Positions 9,621 through 18,952 are shown, counted from the first letter of the stretch. The stretch: DNA of 64,000 bases from Alienimonas californiensis (GCF_007743815.1 NZ_CP036265.1:2100323-2164322); one strand, 5' to 3'. Notes: a model not told the origin generated them from the sequence alone. Made by a program: numbers and translations.

Positions 9621-10235
9621 TCAGGCGGTTTTGAGGTAGCCGTTCTGCTCGAGGTAGTCCACCACTTCGTTGGCCAGCGTGTCGACGTCCTTGCCGTCGC
9701 TGTCGAGCGTCAGTTCGGCGTTCTCCGGCTCTTCGTAGGGGGCGTCGATCCCGGTGAAGCCCTTGATCTCGCCCGCCCGGGCCTTCTTGTAGAGGCCCTT
9801 GGGGTCGCGCTGCTCGCAGGTTTCGAGGCTGGCTTTGACGTAGACCTCGACGAACTTGCCTTCGCCGAACAGCGCCCGGACCTGATCGCGGTCTTCGCGG
9901 TAAGGGCTGATGAAGGCGGTCATCGTCAGCAGGCCGGCGTCGGTGAACAGCTTGCCGACCTCGCCGATGCGGCGGATGTTCTCCGTGCGGTCCTCGGGGC
10001 TGAAGCCGAGGTTCTTATTCAGCCCCATCCGGATGTTGTCGCCGTCGAGGACGTACGTGTGAAAGCCCTTCTGGTGCAGCAGGTGATCGACGACGTTGGC
10101 GACGGTGCTCTTGCCGGCGCCGGACAGGCCGGTGAACCACAGCAGGGCGGATTTGTGCCCCATGAGTTCGGCCCGGTCGTCCGCGGAGACGCGGGACTCG
10201 TGCCAGGTGACGTTGGTGGCTTTCTGCTCGGCCAT
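9621..10235 (-). CDS. cysC: adenylylsulfate kinase
   Basis: Phosphorylates adenylyl sulfate (APS) with ATP to give PAPS, a step of sulfate activation. 204 residues from the ATG of MAEQKATNVTW, the usual length. The P-loop GLSGAGKST lies near residues 36-44, followed by the family blocks YVLDGDNIRMGLNKNLGF, EDRTENIRRIGEVGKLF, FISPYREDRD and DPKGLYKKARAGEIKGFTGI. No ATP-sulfurylase gene adjoins it here, but an assimilatory sulfite reductase lies at 61.5 kb. It is divergent from hisG across a family A repeat. Confidence 0.96.
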   Translation of the reverse strand: MAEQKATNVTWHESRVSADDRAELMGHKSALLWFTGLSGAGKSTVANVVDHLLHQKGFHTYVLDGDNIRMGLNKNLGFSPEDRTENIRRIGEVGKLFTDAGLLTMTAFISPYREDRDQVRALFGEGKFVEVYVKASLETCEQRDPKGLYKKARAGEIKGFTGIDAPYEEPENAELTLDSDGKDVDTLANEVVDYLEQNGYLKTA

Positions 10236-10332
10236 CGGGAGAGTTGAAGAGAATGCGGCGCGGGGGCGGGGTGAAGGCGGGATCGTACGGGATCGCGGGG
10301 CGTTTCCCAAAGCCGACGTCACGCCGCTTCGT

Positions 10333-10507
10333 CCCCCCCTCGCCCCCTTATGGGCGAGAGGGGCCGGGGGTGAGGGGGCAGCGGCGCCCGCACGCCGCTC
10401 ACGGTCCGCACGCTCACCCGTCGGCCGGGTCGTCGCCGCAGAGCGTGGAAGCGGGTGAACCGTGCGTCACCCTCACCCCCGGCCCCTCTCCCTCAAGGGC
10501 GAGGGGA
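10333..10507 (+). repeat. dispersed repeat family A, copy 1
   Basis: About 175 bp: left hairpin (CTCGCCCCCTTATGGGCGAG), the block GGCCGGGGGTGAGGGGGCAG, a ~75 bp spacer with GTCACC...GGGTGAACC-like sub-motifs, then the inverted block CCCTCACCCCCGGCCCCTCT and a right hairpin. It fills most of the 327-base gap between cysC and hisG; the remainder shows nothing recognisable. The left hairpin differs from other copies at both arms, so its pairing is kept. Confidence 0.85.
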
Positions 10508-10562
10508 GCCGAGCCGGCGCCGCGTTGCAATCCGATCCCGAACCCCGTGCAATCCCGCCACC

Positions 10563-11474
10563 ATGTCCGACGCCTCCCCCGCCACGCCGTCCGCCGAAAA
10601 CGGCAACCTCCTCAAGCTCGGCATCCCCGCCGGTAGCCTGCAGGAGGCGACCAGCGACCTGTTCCGCAAGGCCGGCTACAACCTGCAGATCACCTCCCGC
10701 AGCTATTTCCCCCGCATCGACGACGGGGAGATCGAGTGCCTGCTGATCCGGGCCCAGGAGATGGCCCGCTACGTCGGCGAGGGCATCCTCGACGCCGGCA
10801 TCACCGGCCACGACTGGATTGAGGAAACCGGCGCCGACGTCGTCGAACTGACGGAGCTGGTCTTCAGCAAGGCCTCCCGCAAGCCGGTCCGCTGGGTGCT
10901 GTGCGTGCCGGAGAGTTCCCCGGTGCAGTCCGTCAAAGACCTGGAGGGCAAGCGGATCGCCACGGAGGCCGTCGGCCTGACGAAGCGCTACCTCGACAAG
11001 CACGGCGTCAGCGCAAAGGTGGAGTTCAGCTGGGGCGCCACGGAGGTGAAGCCTCCGCGCTTGGCCGACGCGATCGTGGAGGTGACCGAAACCGGCAGCA
11101 GTTTGCGGGCGAACGACCTGCGGATCGTGGACGAGGTGCTGCAAAGCACGACCCGCCTGATCGCCCACCCGGCCGCCGCGGCGGACCCGTGGAAGCGCCG
11201 CAAGCTGGACGATTTGGTGCTGATGCTCAACGGCGTGCTGGCCGCGGAGGGCAAGGTGCAGTTGATGATGAACGTGGCGAAGGCGGACCTGGACGCGGTG
11301 CTGGGCGTGCTGCCGAGCCTGGAGAGCCCGACGATCAGCAGTCTCGCCGACGCCGACCGCGTGGACGTCCTGAGCGTCGTCGCCGAACGCGACGTCCGCC
11401 GCGTGATGCCCGAACTCAAAGCCGCCGGCGCCCGCTGGATCGTGGAGAGCCCGATCTCGAAGATTATCGAGTGA
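10563..11474 (+). CDS. hisG: ATP phosphoribosyltransferase, long form
   Basis: First enzyme of histidine biosynthesis: joins ATP and PRPP to give phosphoribosyl-ATP. 303 residues from ATG of MSDASPATP, the length of the long HisG form that carries its own C-terminal regulatory (ACT-like) domain and needs no HisZ. Signatures are [14 protein letters not shown] at the N-terminus, the [12 protein letters not shown] block, [15 protein letters not shown], the PRPP-binding region with [14 protein letters not shown], and the C-terminal [19 protein letters not shown]. It stands apart from other his genes, so it is probably a single-gene unit. Confidence 0.95.
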   Translation: MSDASPATPSAENGNLLKLGIPAGSLQEATSDLFRKAGYNLQITSRSYFPRIDDGEIECLLIRAQEMARYVGEGILDAGITGHDWIEETGADVVELTELVFSKASRKPVRWVLCVPESSPVQSVKDLEGKRIATEAVGLTKRYLDKHGVSAKVEFSWGATEVKPPRLADAIVEVTETGSSLRANDLRIVDEVLQSTTRLIAHPAAAADPWKRRKLDDLVLMLNGVLAAEGKVQLMMNVAKADLDAVLGVLPSLESPTISSLADADRVDVLSVVAERDVRRVMPELKAAGARWIVESPISKIIE

Positions 11475-11535
11475 ACCCCGAGTGAGCGCCGTCCGGTAGG
11501 GTGCGGGGGCCTCGCCCTGACGATCGGAAGGTCTG

Positions 11536-13686
11536 ATGTCCGCCGCCCTGTGTCTCGCCCTGCTAGCCGCGGCCCCGCCGGACGACGGCGTCGACTGGGT
11601 AAAGGCGACCCCGCAGGAGTGGGCCGTGCGGCTGTCGGTCGCTTCCGGGTTCGGCGAGGAGAGAAACGGTGGCGATTTTGCCGAAGCGCTTCAGGAACTC
11701 GCCGCGCTCGGCCCCCGCGCCCGGGAAGCGGCGCTGTTGGAGATTCTGGCTGAAGGGGGGAATCCCGCGGGGCGCCGGCTCTATGACGCGGACAAGGCCG
11801 TCGAAGCGCTCGCCGTCGACGGAGTGCCGGCGGTCATCGCGGCGATCGTCTCGGACCGCGCGTGGCTCCGGAAGGTCGGTTGGCGGGCGGCGGGTCGACT
11901 GTTCCCAAGGGAAAACGATGCGGTTCCGGCGGATCCCGCTCTGGCCACGGCGCTGATCGCCGTCGCCGAACCTGGTCTTTCAGACGCCGACCGGGCGGTC
12001 GAGTTTCTGGAGGCCGAAATCTTTCTCAACCGCGTCCGGGGTCCGGCCGTTCACGTCGCTTTGACGCTGTTCGATCACCCCGCCCCCCGGGTGCGGTCGG
12101 CCGCGGCGGAGGCGATCGCCGTCGCGTTTCGACGGGACAATTATCGCCCCAATGAGGAACCCCCGCTGTCTGCCTCGGACGCCGCCGCCCGCGCCGCCGG
12201 CATCAGGGCGTTGCGTCTGGCGGCGACCGACGACCCGGATCCGGCCGTGCGGACCGCGGCGGTCGAGTCGTTGACCCGTCTGGGCGCGGGGAGCGAGCTT
12301 GTATTGGACCACCTGCTGGTCCGCGTGCTGGCCTTCGGGTCGGAGTCCGGCTCGCGAGAGGTGGGTCAGTTGTTTGCGGCCCTCCAAGCCCTCAGCCGCT
12401 ATCCGGAGCATGCGGCGGAGGCCCGCACGGTCCTCGCCCCCCACGCCCGCGAGGCGGTCCCGGAGAACCCGCGTGAGTTCTTCGCCGCAGGAGAGAACTT
12501 CGAGTGGGGGCCGGACGCGTTCGGCTTCGAGCGGGCCGTCGGACTATTGGTGCAGGACGAGACATGGCGGAAAGACGCGATCGACATGTTGGGATGGATG
12601 GGACCGGCGGCGTCTTCCGAACTGCCGCGACTCGTCCCGCTGCTGGGCGAAGCTGGAGCCGCGGTTGAAGCGAACAGCGACCGTTGGGACGAGGGCGAGT
12701 TTCGCCTGTTCGTGGCGCAAACCGTCGCCAAGATCGACCCGGGCCATCCCGCCTTGCCGGACTTGGTATTCCCGAGGATTCCCGAGATCCCCGAGGATCT
12801 GCCGAACGACCTCCCGGCGGAGGCGACCCCGGCAGAGCGCAAAGCCTGGTTGGAGCGATGGAAGAAGGTCGAACGCGCCTTGTGGCGGCCGGCCAGCGTG
12901 TTATGGGCGATGGGGCCGCACGCCGCTCCGGCTCTGCCGCAACTTCGACCGCACCTCACCCGTTACCGATCCGAACGGCCGAACACCGCTGTCGTTCTCG
13001 CCGTCGCCGGGGCCGGACCGCTGCCCGACGACCTGCTGCCGATCTACGCGGCCCAAGGACACCGCTTCACCGTTCATGAGACGCAGTGGGTTCTGCGATC
13101 GGCCGGCGCCCGGGCGTTGCCGGCTCTCGCGGCGGCGTTGGCCGTCGCCTCTCAGGCAGACGCCGAGGTCGTCGCGGACCCGGACGCCGGGATGTTCTCC
13201 GAAACGATTGAGGACCTGTACCGTTCGCTGGAATCAGCGACGGTCGATCGGAGCGTCTCACTGAAGTTTCGGCTCGAGTCGCTCACGAAGATGCGGCCGG
13301 CGGACCTCGCCGAGCGCCGCGACGTGCTGACGGCGGCGATCGTGCCGCTGACGCGGGACGAGGACCTGATGGTGCAGGGCTGGGCGCTGGCGGCCCTGCA
13401 AACTGTGCGGCCGGACGACCCCGCCGCGTTCCTCGCCGCCGCGGCGGACGACGACCCCCGCATCCGCGGTGCCGCGGTGCGGGCGCTGGGGGCCTACGGC
13501 GAGGAGGAAAGCGTCAAACCCGTCCTCGCTACGGCGCTGAAGGACAGGTACGCCACCGTCCGGCTCCCCGCGATCCGGGCGTGGCGGGCGGCGGGGTTCG
13601 ACGAGGAATCGCTTGGCCCGTTGCGGGACGATCCGAACCCGGCGGTGCGGCTCGCCGCCCGGGACGCCGGTGCGGCCGGGGCGTGA
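11536..13686 (+). CDS. secreted HEAT-repeat protein
   Basis: 716 residues with a short signal peptide (MSAALCLALLAAAPPDDG). The body is a string of paired helices with HEAT signatures such as DHPAPRVRSAAAEAIAVAF, DDPDPAVRTAAVESLTRLG, DEDLMVQGWALAALQTV, DDDPRIRGAAVRALGAYG, DRYATVRLPAIRAWRAAG and DDPNPAVRLAARDAG, densest in the last 170 residues. It probably serves as a periplasmic or outer-surface protein-binding scaffold. No enzyme motif is present. It reads away from hisG with 61 bases between them. Confidence 0.75.
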   Translation: MSAALCLALLAAAPPDDGVDWVKATPQEWAVRLSVASGFGEERNGGDFAEALQELAALGPRAREAALLEILAEGGNPAGRRLYDADKAVEALAVDGVPAVIAAIVSDRAWLRKVGWRAAGRLFPRENDAVPADPALATALIAVAEPGLSDADRAVEFLEAEIFLNRVRGPAVHVALTLFDHPAPRVRSAAAEAIAVAFRRDNYRPNEEPPLSASDAAARAAGIRALRLAATDDPDPAVRTAAVESLTRLGAGSELVLDHLLVRVLAFGSESGSREVGQLFAALQALSRYPEHAAEARTVLAPHAREAVPENPREFFAAGENFEWGPDAFGFERAVGLLVQDETWRKDAIDMLGWMGPAASSELPRLVPLLGEAGAAVEANSDRWDEGEFRLFVAQTVAKIDPGHPALPDLVFPRIPEIPEDLPNDLPAEATPAERKAWLERWKKVERALWRPASVLWAMGPHAAPALPQLRPHLTRYRSERPNTAVVLAVAGAGPLPDDLLPIYAAQGHRFTVHETQWVLRSAGARALPALAAALAVASQADAEVVADPDAGMFSETIEDLYRSLESATVDRSVSLKFRLESLTKMRPADLAERRDVLTAAIVPLTRDEDLMVQGWALAALQTVRPDDPAAFLAAAADDDPRIRGAAVRALGAYGEEESVKPVLATALKDRYATVRLPAIRAWRAAGFDEESLGPLRDDPNPAVRLAARDAGAAGA

Positions 13687-13747
13687 TCCGGCGAGGACCG
13701 TCGTTCGTTTCTCCGCCGTCGCCTTCCCCACCAAGCCCCGCGGAACG

Positions 13748-14170
13748 ATGCAGCACCAACCGGTCCCGGAAGTGGACGCCGCCGACGTGGACCGCGTGCT
13801 GGCGCGGGATTACGCCGCTGACCGGACGGCGGCGGAGGCGGCCCTCGCCGGAGCCGGGTTCAAGTCGGACCAGGTCCGGGTGAAGCTCGCGGCGCTCAAG
13901 CTCGCCGGCGGCGACATCGAACGCCTCGCCGAGTTGGTCGGCTGGGACCCCCGCGACTTGATGCTGAGCGCGGAGTACGCCGCCTGGGCGCGCCAGCGGC
14001 TGCCGAAGGGCACGCCGTTCAGTCAGGAGCGGTTCGACCGGATCAGCCGGGAGGACTTCGCCGCCTACCGCCGCTGGCTCGGCCGCAACTGCTCCGACCG
14101 CTCGAACCCGGACTCCGAACACGTCCCGGTCGAGTTCGGCGAGGCCGACTCCGGCGCGGACGGGCGGTAG
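13748..14170 (+). CDS. hypothetical protein
   Basis: 140 residues from the ATG of MQHQPVPEVDAAD; the upstream in-frame extension overlaps the HEAT gene end and is not conserved-looking. Soluble and mixed helical: DADVDRVL-type acidic start, GGDIERLAELVGWDPRDLMLS in the middle and an acidic tail (EFGEADSGADGR). I do not recognise it. It sits 61 bases after the HEAT gene and 33 bases before the mfnE-like gene, so it may be co-transcribed with the latter. Confidence 0.6.
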   Translation: MQHQPVPEVDAADVDRVLARDYAADRTAAEAALAGAGFKSDQVRVKLAALKLAGGDIERLAELVGWDPRDLMLSAEYAAWARQRLPKGTPFSQERFDRISREDFAAYRRWLGRNCSDRSNPDSEHVPVEFGEADSGADGR

Positions 14171-14203
14171 GCTGCCGCCGATCGGGTTCGTCGGTTCCGC
14201 CTC

Positions 14204-14827
14204 ATGCACGCTTCTGCCGCCCCCCTCGTCGTGAAGCTCGGCGGGAGCCTGTTGGATTTGCCGGACCTCGCGGGGCGGCTGGGGGAGGTGTTACGGAATG
14301 AACCGCGGGCGCTGGTCGTCGTCGGCGGGGGGGCGGCGGCGGACGCCGTGCGGGACTGGGACCGCTCGCACCGGCTGGGCGAGGAGCGGGCCCACCGGCT
14401 GGCCTGCGAGGCGCTGGGGCTGACGGCCCGGTTCGTGTCGGAACTGCTGCCGGGGGCGGAACGGGTTTCGACCCGAGACGCCGCACGCGACGCTTGGGGC
14501 CGGGGAGCGACCGCCGTACTCGATCTGCCGCGGTTCCTGGAGCGGGAAGAACCGCTCGACGGCCACGCCCCGCCGCACACCTGGGACACCACCAGCGACA
14601 CCCTCGCCGCCTGGGTCGCCCGCCGCTGGCCCGCCCGGCGGCTCGCCCTGCTGAAAAGCTGCGAACGACGGCCGGACGCCGTCGACGCCCACTTCGCCCA
14701 GTTCGCCGCGGGGCTGGAGGTGGAGTGGGTCAATCTGCGAGCCCTGTCGGCGAGCGGGGGGCGTCAGCCCGCCGTGTCCTCGAAACGGTTCGAGCGTGCG
14801 GACGGCGTCGAACACACGGAGGGCTAA
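14204..14827 (+). CDS. mfnE: amino-acid-kinase-fold protein, MfnE-like (furan cofactor pathway)
   Basis: 207 residues. The start VVKLGGSLLDLPDL and the glycine-rich VVVGGGAAADAVRDWD block are the nucleotide-binding motifs of the amino acid kinase fold. The C-terminal LALLKSCER...PDAVDAHFAQFA matches the phosphate-side region. In methanofuran/methylofuran synthesis MfnE phosphorylates (5-aminomethyl-furan-3-yl)methyl phosphate to its diphosphate. The assignment rests on the fold, the short length and the MfnB homolog immediately opposite; other small amino acid kinases are possible. The stop overlaps the mfnB stop by three bases in convergent orientation. Confidence 0.7.
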   Translation: MHASAAPLVVKLGGSLLDLPDLAGRLGEVLRNEPRALVVVGGGAAADAVRDWDRSHRLGEERAHRLACEALGLTARFVSELLPGAERVSTRDAARDAWGRGATAVLDLPRFLEREEPLDGHAPPHTWDTTSDTLAAWVARRWPARRLALLKSCERRPDAVDAHFAQFAAGLEVEWVNLRALSASGGRQPAVSSKRFERADGVEHTEG

Positions 14828-15594
14828 CGCCCACCGCTCGCCAGGACGCTTTTCAACGCCCGCACCTTCGCCTCGCTGATGCGGCCGGTGCGGTCGCCGT
14901 CGCAGGCGGCGCCGCGGACCGCGACGATCTCCGCCCCGCAGCCCAGCGCCCGCGGCAGGTCCTCCAGGGCGAGAGAACCGGCGAGGGCGAAGGTCAGGCC
15001 CCGCCGCCGGGCCTGCTCGCCCAACGTCGTCAGCCGCTCGTCGGGGAGATGTGCGAACAGCCCGCGGCCGTCCTTGTGGAAGGTGTCGACCAGCAGGGCG
15101 ACGCAACCGGCGGCGACCGCTTCCTCCAGCACGGCCTCCGGCGCCGGGGCGCCGCAGGCGGCGTGGTCCGCGTAGGCGACGGCGACCCATTGGAAGGTGC
15201 GGCCCTCCGCGGCGATCGCTTCATATTGGAAGCGGGCGTCCAGCCAGTCCCACGCCCACTGCGGCGTGCGGCCCGGCGGGGCGTCGGCGGGGAGCAGACC
15301 GCTCAGGCCCAGCTTCGCCCACCGCACGCCGGGGGGGATCAGCGGGGTCTGAAGCAGGGAAGGCCGCTCCGCCGCCTCGCCGAGGGCGACGCTGACGGCG
15401 GCTCGGGAAGAATCGCCAGTCTCGCCGCACAGGGCGGCGACCTCCGCCCAGACGGCCTCGTCCGCCCGGCCGAGGGAACCGCGGGCGGGCTCTTTCACGT
15501 CGATCACGTCCGCCCCGCCCGCGAGGGCGGCCCGGGCCTCGGCGGCGTCGCGGACGCTCACCAGTAACTGCGGCGGGAATCGGGGCGCCGCCAA
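14824..15594 (-). CDS. mfnB: (5-formylfuran-3-yl)methyl phosphate synthase MfnB (DUF556)
   Basis: MfnB makes the furan ring precursor of methanofuran-type C1 carriers from two glyceraldehyde-3-phosphate molecules. 256 residues in a TIM barrel. The residues important in the archaeal enzyme appear conserved: Lys in GGADVIDVKEPARGSLG, Lys in RWAKLGLSGL, and Asp/Lys in LLVDTFHKDGRGLF; FALAGSLALEDLP and ISEAKVRALKSVL complete the pattern. The start is a TTG at 15594, four bases after the stop of the upstream gene, consistent with translational coupling. Tail-to-tail with the mfnE-like gene. Confidence 0.87.
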   Translation of the reverse strand: MAAPRFPPQLLVSVRDAAEARAALAGGADVIDVKEPARGSLGRADEAVWAEVAALCGETGDSSRAAVSVALGEAAERPSLLQTPLIPPGVRWAKLGLSGLLPADAPPGRTPQWAWDWLDARFQYEAIAAEGRTFQWVAVAYADHAACGAPAPEAVLEEAVAAGCVALLVDTFHKDGRGLFAHLPDERLTTLGEQARRRGLTFALAGSLALEDLPRALGCGAEIVAVRGAACDGDRTGRISEAKVRALKSVLASGGR

Positions 15595-15597
15595 AAA

Positions 15598-16098
15598 CTA
15601 TGTCTCTAGGAATTGCGTGATCGGTGACTGCGATTCACCGCTCGGCTCGCGGAGCAACGGGGCCAATGCACGCTTCCAAACTTGCAACGAGGCTTCCGTA
15701 TACCCGACCGGCGCGGTGTAAAGGGAATGATATCGGCCCGTGAGGAAACCGCGGCGGAGCGGCGGGAAATCGATCAGGATCAGGTCGTGGTCGCCGAACG
15801 GAAACAACCGACGGGCTGACCTGGCGTTGAGTTTCATTCTCCACGGCCGGCCGACACGGAACTGACATTCCGACACGTGCGCAGTGATTTCGTGGCGGCT
15901 CCAACGGAGCGTCAGGGTGCGGCCGCGGAGTTCGACGACCGGCATGCTCGCCCGGGTGGCCAGCAGTAGCGGTCCCCTCTGCCACCGCTTTAGCAAATCG
16001 TCCGGGACGGCCTCCACGAGCGGTTCCCGTTGGGTGCTCGCCGTCGTGCCGACGGCTGATCCGTCCTCTGCCTCGTCCTCGTCGGCGAACCGCGTCAT
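15598..16098 (-). CDS. hypothetical protein upstream of mfnB
   Basis: 166 residues from the ATG of MTRFADEDEAEDG; a much longer reading frame upstream runs antisense to the DUF11 gene and is rejected. It has an acidic N-terminus, then a beta-rich domain (VVELRGRTLTLRWSRHEITA; FPFGDHDLILIDFPPL; GRYHSLYTAPVGYTEASLQVW). It looks like a small soluble domain with no family I recognise. Codon and base use are slightly less GC-extreme than the neighbours. It is immediately upstream of and probably co-transcribed with mfnB. Confidence 0.6.
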   Translation of the reverse strand: MTRFADEDEAEDGSAVGTTASTQREPLVEAVPDDLLKRWQRGPLLLATRASMPVVELRGRTLTLRWSRHEITAHVSECQFRVGRPWRMKLNARSARRLFPFGDHDLILIDFPPLRRGFLTGRYHSLYTAPVGYTEASLQVWKRALAPLLREPSGESQSPITQFLET

Positions 16099-16405
16099 GT
16101 CGAGTCGGTCCGGCGGCCGCGCGGGGGGCCTGCGAAAAATCCGTGGGAGACGAACAAAATGGTTCAAGGTCCCACCGATCCGCAACCGAAGCAGTCCCCC
16201 GGCGGACCGCGCGACCGGCACGGACCGCCCGACCCGACGTTTGGGCGTTTCCCTCAAGCGGAACGCCCCCGGCGCCGGGCCTCGCCGACCGGCCGGTCTC
16301 CCGACGCCCCCGCGGACTCCCCCGCACCCCCGGCGTTCTCGCCTCGGCCGACCGCTCACACCCCGGCCCTGCCCGAGTCCGCGGGACGAAGGACATTCGC
16401 CTCCC
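16099..16405. other. 307-base gap between divergent genes
   Basis: This gap separates the mfnB operon from the DUF11 gene and must contain both promoters. It is very GC-rich with C-runs; I see no repeat, RNA gene, palindrome or convincing -35/-10 pair in it. Confidence 0.5.
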
Positions 16406-18928
16406 ATGCCGCTCCGACCCATGTTTCGCACGGCCCACCTGCCCCCGGCCCCCCCGCTCTTGGCGACCGGGCGCACGGGGTTGATTCGCGGCGGCCTCGC
16501 CGCGGCGCTGTTGGCCCTCGCCCCCGCCGCGTTCGCCCCGGCCGCGTTGGCCCAGGGCAATTCGCTCGGCCCGGCGACGGCCCCGGCGGCGATGGACGAC
16601 CTGTTCGCCCTGCCGATCCCGGCGGAGCCGGCCCCCGCCAAGACGAGCCCGGTTGCCCAGCGCCCGGTTGCCCAGCGCCCGATCGACGCGTCCGCCTTCG
16701 GCGTGATGCAGGCCGGGTTCGAGTCCGACGGCGCCGACAGCGGCATCCGGCAGACCTCCGGAACCGCCGCCGCCGCGAAGGTCGCCCCGCCGGCATTTCC
16801 CGCCGCGGGCGTCGGCCGGCCGGTGAACGATCTCGATTCATTCTTCACCCCCAGCCCCGCCTCTGCGCCGAAGACGGCCGCCGTGCAGGCCGCCGCCGTC
16901 CAGAGCGAGCCGGCGTCCGAGCCGAGCGTGACGGAGCGTCGCCCCGCCGCCCCGCGGAGCGCCTTCAGCGCCGCGGACTTCGGCTTCGGCCCGGTGACGC
17001 CCGCCGCCGCGACCGCCCCCGCCGGCGCCCCCGCCGCCGGGACGATTCGGACGGTTTCCGGCACGGACGACCCGTTCGCCGCGATGGCGGACCCGTTCTC
17101 CCCCAACGCCGACAGCGCCGAAGCCGACGGCGGCGAGGCCGACGGCCCGTCGCTCGCCGGCCCGGAGCCGACCGCGACGACCGCGGACGCCGCCGTCGAG
17201 TCGGACGCCGCCGTCGAGTCGGACGCCGCCCCGGCGATCGCTCCGGTCTCCGCCGCGGACCCGTTCGCCCCGAAGGGTCCGACGTCGCTTCCGACGCGGC
17301 CGAACCCGCTCGCCGAGCCGACCGACGCGGAGCTGCGCGTCGCCGAGGCCGCTCGCACGCCGTCCTCCCGCACTCCGGGCTTCCGCCTGACGGAACCGGC
17401 CCCCGTGCCCGCCCCGGCGATGCCGGAGCCGACGAGCGACGAACTGGCGAGCGACGAGCCGACCACTGAGGAGCCGACGACCGAAGAACCGTCCACGAAC
17501 GCCGCCCTGGTCAGCACGATCGGCGTCGGCGGGGTCGGCCCGCAGCACGCCGAACTGAGCGCCACCTGGCGGCACGCCGGCCCGATTCGCGTCGGCCGGG
17601 TGTGCACCTCGGTCCTCACCGTTTCCAACGCCGGCCCGGCGACCGCCTACGGGGTGACCGTCACCGGCGACGTCTCCGAGAACATGGGTCTCGTCAGCGC
17701 CGAACCCTCCCCGGAGGACGGCGTCGACACTCCGCACCCGACCTGGACCTTCCCCACGCTGGCCGCCGGCGAGCAGCAGGAGATCCGCCTCACCTACAGT
17801 CCCACCGCCGTCGGCGGCGACGAGGATCCGACGCAGTCCAACCGGCTGGCCGCGATGGTCACCAGCCGCCTAATCGCCCGCGGCGCCCCGGTCGTCACCG
17901 AGCCCAAGCTGACGGTCGAACTGGAAGGCCCCCGCGACGTGCTGCTGGGCGAGCCGGCCACCCAGACGATCCTGGTCTCCAACCCCGGCACCGGCAGCGT
18001 CGACGAGGTCCTGATCGAAGCCGTCCTGCCCGAGGGCCTGGAGCACCGCGGCGGCCCGAAGCGGCTGACGATGAACATCGGCGCCCTCTCCGCCGGCGAA
18101 ACCAAGCCGGTTCGCCTCGGCCTGCTGACGAGCCTCGGCGGCACGCAGACGATCACCGTGCAGGTCCGCGGCGAGGGCGGCCTGCAGGCCGAAACCGTCG
18201 CCGACATCGAGGTGATGAGCCCGCAGATCGACCTGGCGATCGACGGCCCCGGCCTGCGGTACGTCAACCGCGTCGCCACGATGATGCTGACTGTCTCCAA
18301 CCCCGGCGACGCCGCCACCGACAACGTGCGGCTGGGCTACCGCGTGCCGGAGGGCTTCGAGTTCCTCTCCGCCGACCGCAGCGGCACCCACGACCCGGCC
18401 GGCCGCACCGTGCGGTGGTTCCTGGGCCAGGTCGAGGCGGGCGAGAGCGTGACCGCCACGGTCAACCTGAAGGCCGTCACCGGCGGGGAGCAGGTCCACC
18501 GGGCCGAGGTCTCCGCCAGCAGCCGGGCCAAGGCCGGCGCCGAGCACGTCACCCGGATCGAAGGCACCGCCAGCCTGGCCCTGACGATTGAGGACACCGA
18601 CGACCCGGTCGAGGTCGGCGCCGAGACGCAGTACACCGTGACGATCTCCAACGAGGGCACCGCCCCCGCCAAGACCGTCGGCCTGGCCTGCCGCGTGCCG
18701 GAAGGCACGGAAGTCGGCGCCGTCCGCGGCCCCGCCGCCTACCGCACCGAGGGCGCCCTGATCCTGTTCGACAGCCTCCCGGAGCTGGCCCCCGGCGAGA
18801 AGGAAGTCTACACGCTGCGGATCAAGGGCCTGACCCCCGGCAGCAAGCGGTTCCAGACCCGCCTGGTCAGCGAGAGCATCAGCGAGCCGCTGATCCACGA
18901 GGAACTGACGAAGTTCTACGGGGAATGA
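16406..18928 (+). CDS. large secreted DUF11-repeat protein
   Basis: 840 residues from the ATG of MPLRPMFRTAH (a second ATG lies five codons on). A long signal peptide ends near FAPAALAQG (residue 49). Residues 50-370 are a low-complexity Ala/Pro/Asp region with tandem duplications (PVAQRPVAQRP, AAVESDAAVESDAA, TTEEPTTEEP). From about 385 to the end come four immunoglobulin-like DUF11 domains, each with a strand such as VLTVSNAGPATAYGVTV, TILVSNPGTGSVDEVLI, MMLTVSNPGDAATDNVRL or YTVTISNEGTAPAKTVGL, then a [V/L]PEG strand. Probably a cell-envelope or surface scaffold protein. Followed by a strong terminator. Confidence 0.85.
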   Translation: MPLRPMFRTAHLPPAPPLLATGRTGLIRGGLAAALLALAPAAFAPAALAQGNSLGPATAPAAMDDLFALPIPAEPAPAKTSPVAQRPVAQRPIDASAFGVMQAGFESDGADSGIRQTSGTAAAAKVAPPAFPAAGVGRPVNDLDSFFTPSPASAPKTAAVQAAAVQSEPASEPSVTERRPAAPRSAFSAADFGFGPVTPAAATAPAGAPAAGTIRTVSGTDDPFAAMADPFSPNADSAEADGGEADGPSLAGPEPTATTADAAVESDAAVESDAAPAIAPVSAADPFAPKGPTSLPTRPNPLAEPTDAELRVAEAARTPSSRTPGFRLTEPAPVPAPAMPEPTSDELASDEPTTEEPTTEEPSTNAALVSTIGVGGVGPQHAELSATWRHAGPIRVGRVCTSVLTVSNAGPATAYGVTVTGDVSENMGLVSAEPSPEDGVDTPHPTWTFPTLAAGEQQEIRLTYSPTAVGGDEDPTQSNRLAAMVTSRLIARGAPVVTEPKLTVELEGPRDVLLGEPATQTILVSNPGTGSVDEVLIEAVLPEGLEHRGGPKRLTMNIGALSAGETKPVRLGLLTSLGGTQTITVQVRGEGGLQAETVADIEVMSPQIDLAIDGPGLRYVNRVATMMLTVSNPGDAATDNVRLGYRVPEGFEFLSADRSGTHDPAGRTVRWFLGQVEAGESVTATVNLKAVTGGEQVHRAEVSASSRAKAGAEHVTRIEGTASLALTIEDTDDPVEVGAETQYTVTISNEGTAPAKTVGLACRVPEGTEVGAVRGPAAYRTEGALILFDSLPELAPGEKEVYTLRIKGLTPGSKRFQTRLVSESISEPLIHEELTKFYGE

Positions 18929-18952
18929 CCCCCCGCTGACCCGCCGCCCGTC

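Noticed and set aside
15598..17628. 676-codon minus-strand frame across the DUF11 gene
   Set aside because: Only the last 166 codons look like a protein; the rest mirrors the Ala/Pro-rich part of the plus-strand DUF11 gene.
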